A stretch of 64,000 bases of DNA from assembly GCA_015063135.1 (NCBI GenBank), contig SUTA01000009.1, forward strand, positions 25,869-89,868. Direction: 5' to 3'. Shown here piece after piece: positions 59,707-64,000 of this stretch. The notes below the pieces were generated by a model. That model saw nothing but the letters and a program-made list of their open reading frames with translations. It ran no database searches and was not told where the DNA came from. The DNA comes from Thermoplasmata archaeon. Lineage in GTDB: Archaea; Thermoplasmatota; Thermoplasmata; Methanomassiliicoccales; Methanomethylophilaceae. Within the stretch, counting starts at the first letter, position 1; every line of letters starts with the position of its first letter. The position numbers and the translations under genes are program-made.

Positions 59707-60066
59707 ATGTCTAAAGAACAGATCATGGACAGGGCGGTGGAGCTCCTGGGTACGGCGCAGCCGGTATCGAAGCCCACTTTGAAGGAGGACGTCATGTCCT
59801 TCAGGAACGGCCACGTGTACGTCGCGCTCAAGATGGTCACGCCGTTCGATAGGGAGAAGAACGAGTACGCTGAGGCATTCCCGAGGATCACCTTCCTCGT
59901 CGATGGGAAGTACATCAGGATGCCCATAGACAGCAACCTGCTGACCTCACTCGGCAATTTCCTCGTGAAGATGGGGGATGTCCTGGAGGGTGTCAGGATC
60001 CCCGAGAAGGAGATCAACGTCGAGGATGTTAGGAACAGGATCCTCGAGCTCACCGGGGGCCTCCGA
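59707..60066 (+). CDS. Small protein upstream of Rep, unknown function
   Basis: A 119-residue alpha/beta protein (SKEQIMDRAVELLGTAQPVS ... RITFLVDGKYIRMPIDSNLL ... VRNRILELTGGL). No family recognised; it may assist replication or copy control, given its position. It ends at CGA sharing its A with the rep ATG (CGATGA); the standard-code ORF ends at the adjacent TGA, only one codon longer. Start is ATG with no strong RBS. Confidence 0.7.
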
Positions 60067-61526
60067 TGACTATTGATTCCTCTATCGGGGACGGACCCGG
60101 AGCACAGGCCCGCACGCCCGCGGAGCGTACCGCCTCGGCAGAGCCCGCGGCGGGCGGGACGGAGCGTAGGGCCGTCCCCTCCCAAGAGGACCTCGACGAG
60201 CTCGCATACAGGATAACCGCGGTCAGCGAGCACCCAGTAACCCAATACGTCAGGGAGCTGCCGTTCGAGAGCGCTTTGTATCCTGCCAATATGTACCGTG
60301 GATTAACGGAGGACGAAGAGGAGCCCTACAGGGCGGGACTGATAACCTGGTGCCCTCCGGCGCACGATTACGAGCGCCCGAAGAGGAACGGCTGCGGGTT
60401 CATCAGGGAGAAGGGATCCAAGGGCGACAACGGCATCAGGTACACCGCATGCTCCGAGGACGACAGGCACTACGCCAAAGGGAGAAGATCCCACTGCTGG
60501 TCCCTCCACTGCCCCGTGTGCATGAACGATACCGCCCTCAGGATGGGGTCGCGTGTCGAGGAGCAGCTCAACTCCTACCTCCGCCTGATGGAGAAACAGG
60601 GGCGCGATCCGGGCGCCCTGGGGCATTGGGTTATCCCGCCTCCTCAGGAATCCGCCAAATAGTGGATCCAGACCATCGACTGCTGCAACGGCCTCAGGAA
60701 GTACATCGAGAGGTGCCTCATGGATGTGGGGGCGCGGGCGGGATGCCTGGCCTTCCATCCCTGGAGGCAGGCGGAGGATTATTGGGAGTTCTCCCCCCAC
60801 TTCCATTCCCTGCTCTTCGGGTTCCTGGACACGGACAGGTTCAGGCAGATGAATCCCGGATGGATCATCAAGAAGGTCCATGCCGATCAGGCCGTGGAAT
60901 CCATAGGCCAGACCGCCGCCTATCTGATGACGCACATGGGGCTCGGCATGGTCGAGAGGGACCCTCTGGAAGTTGATTACGACCTCAGGTTCCTCGCCCA
61001 CATGCTCCCGGGCCTCTCGGACGACTGCAACAGGAACGGCAAGGCCGATGAAAGAGAATTCAGGTTCTCCGAGCAGGACGACATCGACAGGGCATCCGGC
61101 AAGGGCAGGATGGTCGGCGACATCTCGAGGATCGATTGGCTGGAGTTCGCCAAGAAGTCGCCGAGCTACACCACGCGCATGACCTACTTCGGAGCGGCGT
61201 CCAACAGGAACATCCAGACGGTCGCCGTGGAGAGAGAGTACCGCAACAGGGTGTGCAGGGCCTGCGGCAATCCTCTGAGCGTCTATGCGGGCATCTGCGA
61301 CGGCTGCGGGGAGCCGGCGAGGTACCTCTACGACAACACGATCAAGGTGTTCAGGAGCGACCGCGACTTCGTGAAGAGGGCCCTGGACGAGCTGAGGAAC
61401 GCTGACCCGGAGAACATGCCGAAACTCTCCGAGATCTCCCCGAAGGTGTCCCTGATGGTATCCAAAGATGAGACGGCGTTCGACCGTCTGGTTCCCAGGA
61501 AAGCGGACCTCCCATGCAATGAACGA
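60066..61526 (+). CDS. HUH-type replication initiator (Rep) with in-frame UAG
   Basis: A 486-codon Rep-like protein split by the ORF track at TAG 60660-60662 (codon 199). The frame is open on both sides: HWVIPPPQESAK, UAG, WIQTIDCCNGLRKYIERCLM. The N-terminal half has CPPAHDYERPKRNGCGF and CWSLHCPVC. The C-terminal half has the metal-binding FSPHFHSLLFG (HUH), a possible Tyr region near TAAYLMTHMG, and a zinc finger CRACG...CDGCG. Such proteins nick DNA to start rolling-circle replication. It ends at CGA after DLPCNE; the standard stop is 61580. Confidence 0.78.
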
Positions 61527-61637
61527 CCTCCTGCCCGGGTGCGGATCCGTCGGACCGGCGATGAAGAACCTCCGTTCTGAGCGGAAAGAGGCTGGCCGGA
61601 CATGGGCATCGGACGATGGGCACGGATCGAGAGATCG

Positions 61638-61729
61638 GAATATCGCAAATCACTTAAACGGAATACCGCAAATCACTTAAACAGAATACCGCAAATCACT
61701 TAATTAAAATATCACAAAACACTTAATCA
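61638..61729 (+). repeat. Four 23-bp iterons
   Basis: Four directly repeated 23-bp units with consensus GAATACCGCAAATCACTTAA; the first three are near-identical and the last is diverged (AAATATCACAAAACACTTAA). They lie 112 nt after the Rep gene in an AT-rich patch and look like Rep binding iterons or an origin. Confidence 0.75.
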
Positions 61730-61844
61730 TGTCAGATGGCACCCGTGAAGTACAGACCCCGCGTAGTGGACAGCCAGCTGAGCCTCCGCATTCTCGGGGG
61801 ATGTCGATGACCATGCCCCGATAGGATGTTCCGACGGCATCGTC

Positions 61845-62990
61845 TCATCTGTTCCCCAGAATCTCAATGACCCCGTCCGCCAGGTAGAGCTTCTTCCTCT
61901 TCCTTCCCGATACCTCCCTCACCACGCCGTCCCCTTCCAGGTCCGAGAGGACCTTGGCGGCCGTTGTGGCCGACACCTCGCACCTCTCCGCCACATCGGC
62001 TATGGTCACGTACGGGTTCTCGAACAGCAACCCGACCGCCCTCACTGTTATCAGGGATCTGTGATACTTCGCTTCCAGCATCCTGCGGTAATCCTGGAGA
62101 TTGCGGATCATCGCCATGGACCCGTCCGCCTGGTCCTTCAGCGCCCTGATGAAGAACGTCAGCCACTTCTCGAACATATCCTTGGAGCTCACATCGAAAA
62201 GCCCGTCGATGTAGAGGTCCCTGTTCCTGTCGAAGTACTCGCTGGGGTATATGGCCGGATATATCAGAAGGCCTTCCTTCGCCAGCATCAGCATTATCAG
62301 CAGCCTCCCGATGCGCCCGTTGCCGTCCCTGTACGGATGTATGGCCTCGAACTGGCAGTGGGCGAGGGCGATCTTCACCAGCGGATCCTCATCCGAGTTG
62401 ATGTATTCCAGGAGGTTGTCGAGCAGGTGTTCCACCGCCTCCGGCGGAGAAGGCACCATCTTGGCGGTCTCCAATGTGTCTCCGGGCATCCCGATCGCGT
62501 TCTGCTCCGTCTTGAACGCCCCGGGGGATTTGTTCTCCCCCCTGGTCCCCGTGAGGAGCATGATGTGGAGGCGATGGAGCATCTCCACGGTGATCTCCTC
62601 CCCTTCGGAGATCGCTTTGACCCCTTCCCTCAGAGCGTCCATGTAGTTGCTTACCTCTCTGACGTCCCTCTGCGCCATGGCATCCGGGACCTCCTTCTCC
62701 GAGCGGAACATATCGCTCAGAGTGGAGCGGGTGCCCTCTATGGATGAGCTGCAGACGGATTCCTTCAGGGTGAACGTCCTCAGGAAGATGTCGCGTTCCT
62801 CCGGCGACATGGCCGACACGCGTCCGTTCAGATTGCTCAGGGAGATGACCGCGTCGAGCGACCTCCTGTAGACCGACCTCGGTATCTCCAGATCGAACGG
62901 GAGATCGTGTGGCTGGAAGTACGAGTAGTCTCCGTCCACATTGTATCTCACCTCGCCCGATATCTTCGAGGTGAAAATCCTTTCATCCAT
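61845..62990 (-). CDS. Fic family protein with N-terminal DUF4172-like and C-terminal wHTH
   Basis: A 381-residue Fic protein. The inhibitory-helix-like VCSSSIEGTRSTLSD near residue 80 is the (S/T)xxxE(G/N) motif, and the catalytic motif HPYRDGNGRIGR is near residue 216. The C-terminal winged helix (VTIADVAERCEVSATTAAKVLSDLEGDGVV) suggests autoregulation. It is the AMPylating type that is silenced by its own helix. It has an AT-rich upstream region with a TATA-like ATTATATATTTAAATC. Stop is TGA. Confidence 0.9.
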   Translation of the reverse strand: MDERIFTSKISGEVRYNVDGDYSYFQPHDLPFDLEIPRSVYRRSLDAVISLSNLNGRVSAMSPEERDIFLRTFTLKESVCSSSIEGTRSTLSDMFRSEKEVPDAMAQRDVREVSNYMDALREGVKAISEGEEITVEMLHRLHIMLLTGTRGENKSPGAFKTEQNAIGMPGDTLETAKMVPSPPEAVEHLLDNLLEYINSDEDPLVKIALAHCQFEAIHPYRDGNGRIGRLLIMLMLAKEGLLIYPAIYPSEYFDRNRDLYIDGLFDVSSKDMFEKWLTFFIRALKDQADGSMAMIRNLQDYRRMLEAKYHRSLITVRAVGLLFENPYVTIADVAERCEVSATTAAKVLSDLEGDGVVREVSGRKRKKLYLADGVIEILGNR

Positions 62991-63428
62991 ATTCTTACAT
63001 TATGAATTATATATTTAAATCAATTGATTAATCTTGTTTTTATAAAAGTTATTTAAATATTAATTTTTACTAATACTCATTTTTCAAAGTTGAATGGATC
63101 AAGTCGGCCTTTTCAAACTTGCTTATATACCCACTTTGATTGCCGCCAGGGTGCGAACGCTAATAATCGAATCTGGTATGATATTATGAACAAGGACATT
63201 CACCATACCCTGCAATTATGATGAATATAACCTCGAAATCGAACATACCGGCTCTTACCATGGAACAGAAGCATGGGAAGAACATATCGCACTACGATCG
63301 CCTTGCATCCCATCATTGCGAACTGCAAAATCCGCAAGGGTGTCCTCGAGCACCGCCGGTCCATCGCCCGGACGCGAACCCGATGATCCCTGCACTGCAT
63401 TCACCCGTTGCTCGAGGGGCAGGGATAA
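62991..63428. promoter_or_regulatory. AT-rich intergenic region with Fic promoter and a gene remnant
   Basis: About 440 nt, strongly AT-rich to 63140 with TATA-like runs (TATATATTTAAATC near 63005) for the Fic gene. Around 63200-63300 one frame reads NYDEYNLEIEHTGSYHGTEA, then WEEHIAL and CGA, without a start codon: possibly the 3' end of a lost gene. Confidence 0.45.
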
Positions 63429-63493
63429 ATGGCTAAAGCGGCCCGCCCGACTACAAACCCTGTGAGGATTCCACCAATGTCATCACTTTCAAG

Positions 63494-63838
63494 ATGATCG
63501 ACGAAGAAGGATCCCGCATCATCCACTCTTTCGACATAGCGCTGACATGTTCGGATGATTCGAACCGGCTGTTCATCAAGAACGATAAGAAGAGCAGAGC
63601 ATACATCTGGAACCTTCGCAGAAGCGAGATGGATCTGGACGCGAAGATAGCAGAGTTGAAAAACGAGATCGGAGGGGAATACCACTCCGCGATTGCCGAT
63701 GAGTATCTCAAACTGAAGAACCGCAATACCAACGGCGACAAGAGGTCCTTCGTCCTGTATGCGGAAGCCGTATGCAACCTCCACAACCAGGTCTTTCAAT
63801 CGTCGGACGATGAATATGACGACGATGACGACTACCGA
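63494..63838 (+). CDS. Small unknown protein, perhaps frameshifted at its start
   Basis: At least 114 residues (IHSFDIALTCSDDSNRLFIK, IWNLRRSEMDLDAKIAELKN, acidic end DDEYDDDDDY), ending at CGA. No family recognised. In another frame ATG 63429 behind GGGATAA gives MAKAARPTTNPVRIPP, which would join this frame after a one-base change near 63477, so the intact gene may start at 63429. Standard-code end is 63889. Confidence 0.5.
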
Positions 63839-63890
63839 TGTCCAGCAGATGGGAATGCTAACATCGCTAACATGAACTGTGTTCGGTAAT

Positions 63891-64000
63891 TCGATCAGAC
63901 CCCCTGGCTGAGATTCTGCACTCCTTGTAGATGTTCAGGATTCTGACCATCTGTACCGCCTCCGCGGCGTCGGTCATGCGGGCCCTGGCCCGCATGACAT
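63891..64000 (-). CDS. C-terminal fragment of an unknown gene
   Basis: Open minus-strand frame entering from beyond the window: RMTDAAEAVQMVRILNIYKE, then CRISARGSD and CGA (63891-63893). Helical and codon-biased like a coding end; family unknown. Confidence 0.35.

Noticed and set aside
1-64000. T-to-C sequencing or damage errors turning TGA stops into CGA
   Set aside because: Random errors would also create internal CGA and broken residues in conserved motifs on both strands; neither is seen, and many TGA stops are intact.

Overview
The window comes from a GC-rich methanogenic archaeon, most likely a member of the Methanomassiliicoccales. The grounds are an archaeal exosome/proteasome/KEOPS superoperon, archaeal SRP19, S8e, L37Ae, GINS, PurP, pantoate kinase and aRF1, a hydrogenotrophic HdrA-MvhDGA block, and in-frame UAG codons that look like pyrrolysine. 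TATA boxes are archaeal (CTTTATAT-like), and some starts are TTG or GTG.

The most important observation is about the genetic code. I read the arginine codons of essentially every believable gene and saw no CGA inside any of them. About 27 genes instead reach a CGA exactly where the family or the next promoter or start codon says the protein should end. Under the standard code these genes run on as nonsense tails over promoters, tRNAs and neighbouring genes. UGA and UAA are also used as stops; UAG is never the stop of a recognisable gene and lies in frame in three proteins and one micropeptide. The simplest reading is stops UAA, UGA and CGA, with UAG = pyrrolysine. CDS ends below use the CGA where it applies, and the standard-code end is given in the evidence.

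Layout. 1-5.3 kb (minus): ABC ATPase fragment, prefoldin beta, Pcc1, RpoP, L37Ae, Rrp42, Rrp41, Rrp4, SBDS, PsmA, RNase P Rnp2. 5.3-12 kb (plus): an AT-rich leader, then HdrA-MvhD-MvhG-MvhA, the H2-driven electron-bifurcating module that reduces CoM-S-S-CoB heterodisulfide and ferredoxin. 12-32.5 kb: housekeeping genes (nitroreductase, phosphoesterases, Nnr, SRP19, S8e, HPP, adenylate kinase, PurP, two MscS channels, ArgS, aRF1, UMP kinase, D-aminoacyl-tRNA deacylase), tRNAs Val, Ala and Gln, a Fic protein, a frameshifted tyrosine phosphatase and a tyrosine recombinase. 32.5-44.2 kb: PheS, TrpS, CBS protein, MBL hydrolase, GINS, a secreted protein, Toprim protein, thymidylate kinase and the CoA-pathway pair CoaBC/pantoate kinase.

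41-45.2 kb holds four copies of a structured repeat carrying a micropeptide, then a NADAR protein and a DUF4143-type ATPase. 48-58 kb (minus) is a cell-surface cluster: two fibre-like proteins, an InlB-repeat protein, a giant BspA-like leucine-rich protein with an in-frame UAG, and an ER-type signal peptidase. 58-61.8 kb looks like an integrated replicon: tyrosine integrase, a small unknown protein, a HUH Rep protein with an in-frame UAG, and four 23-bp iterons. A second Fic protein and partial genes close the window.
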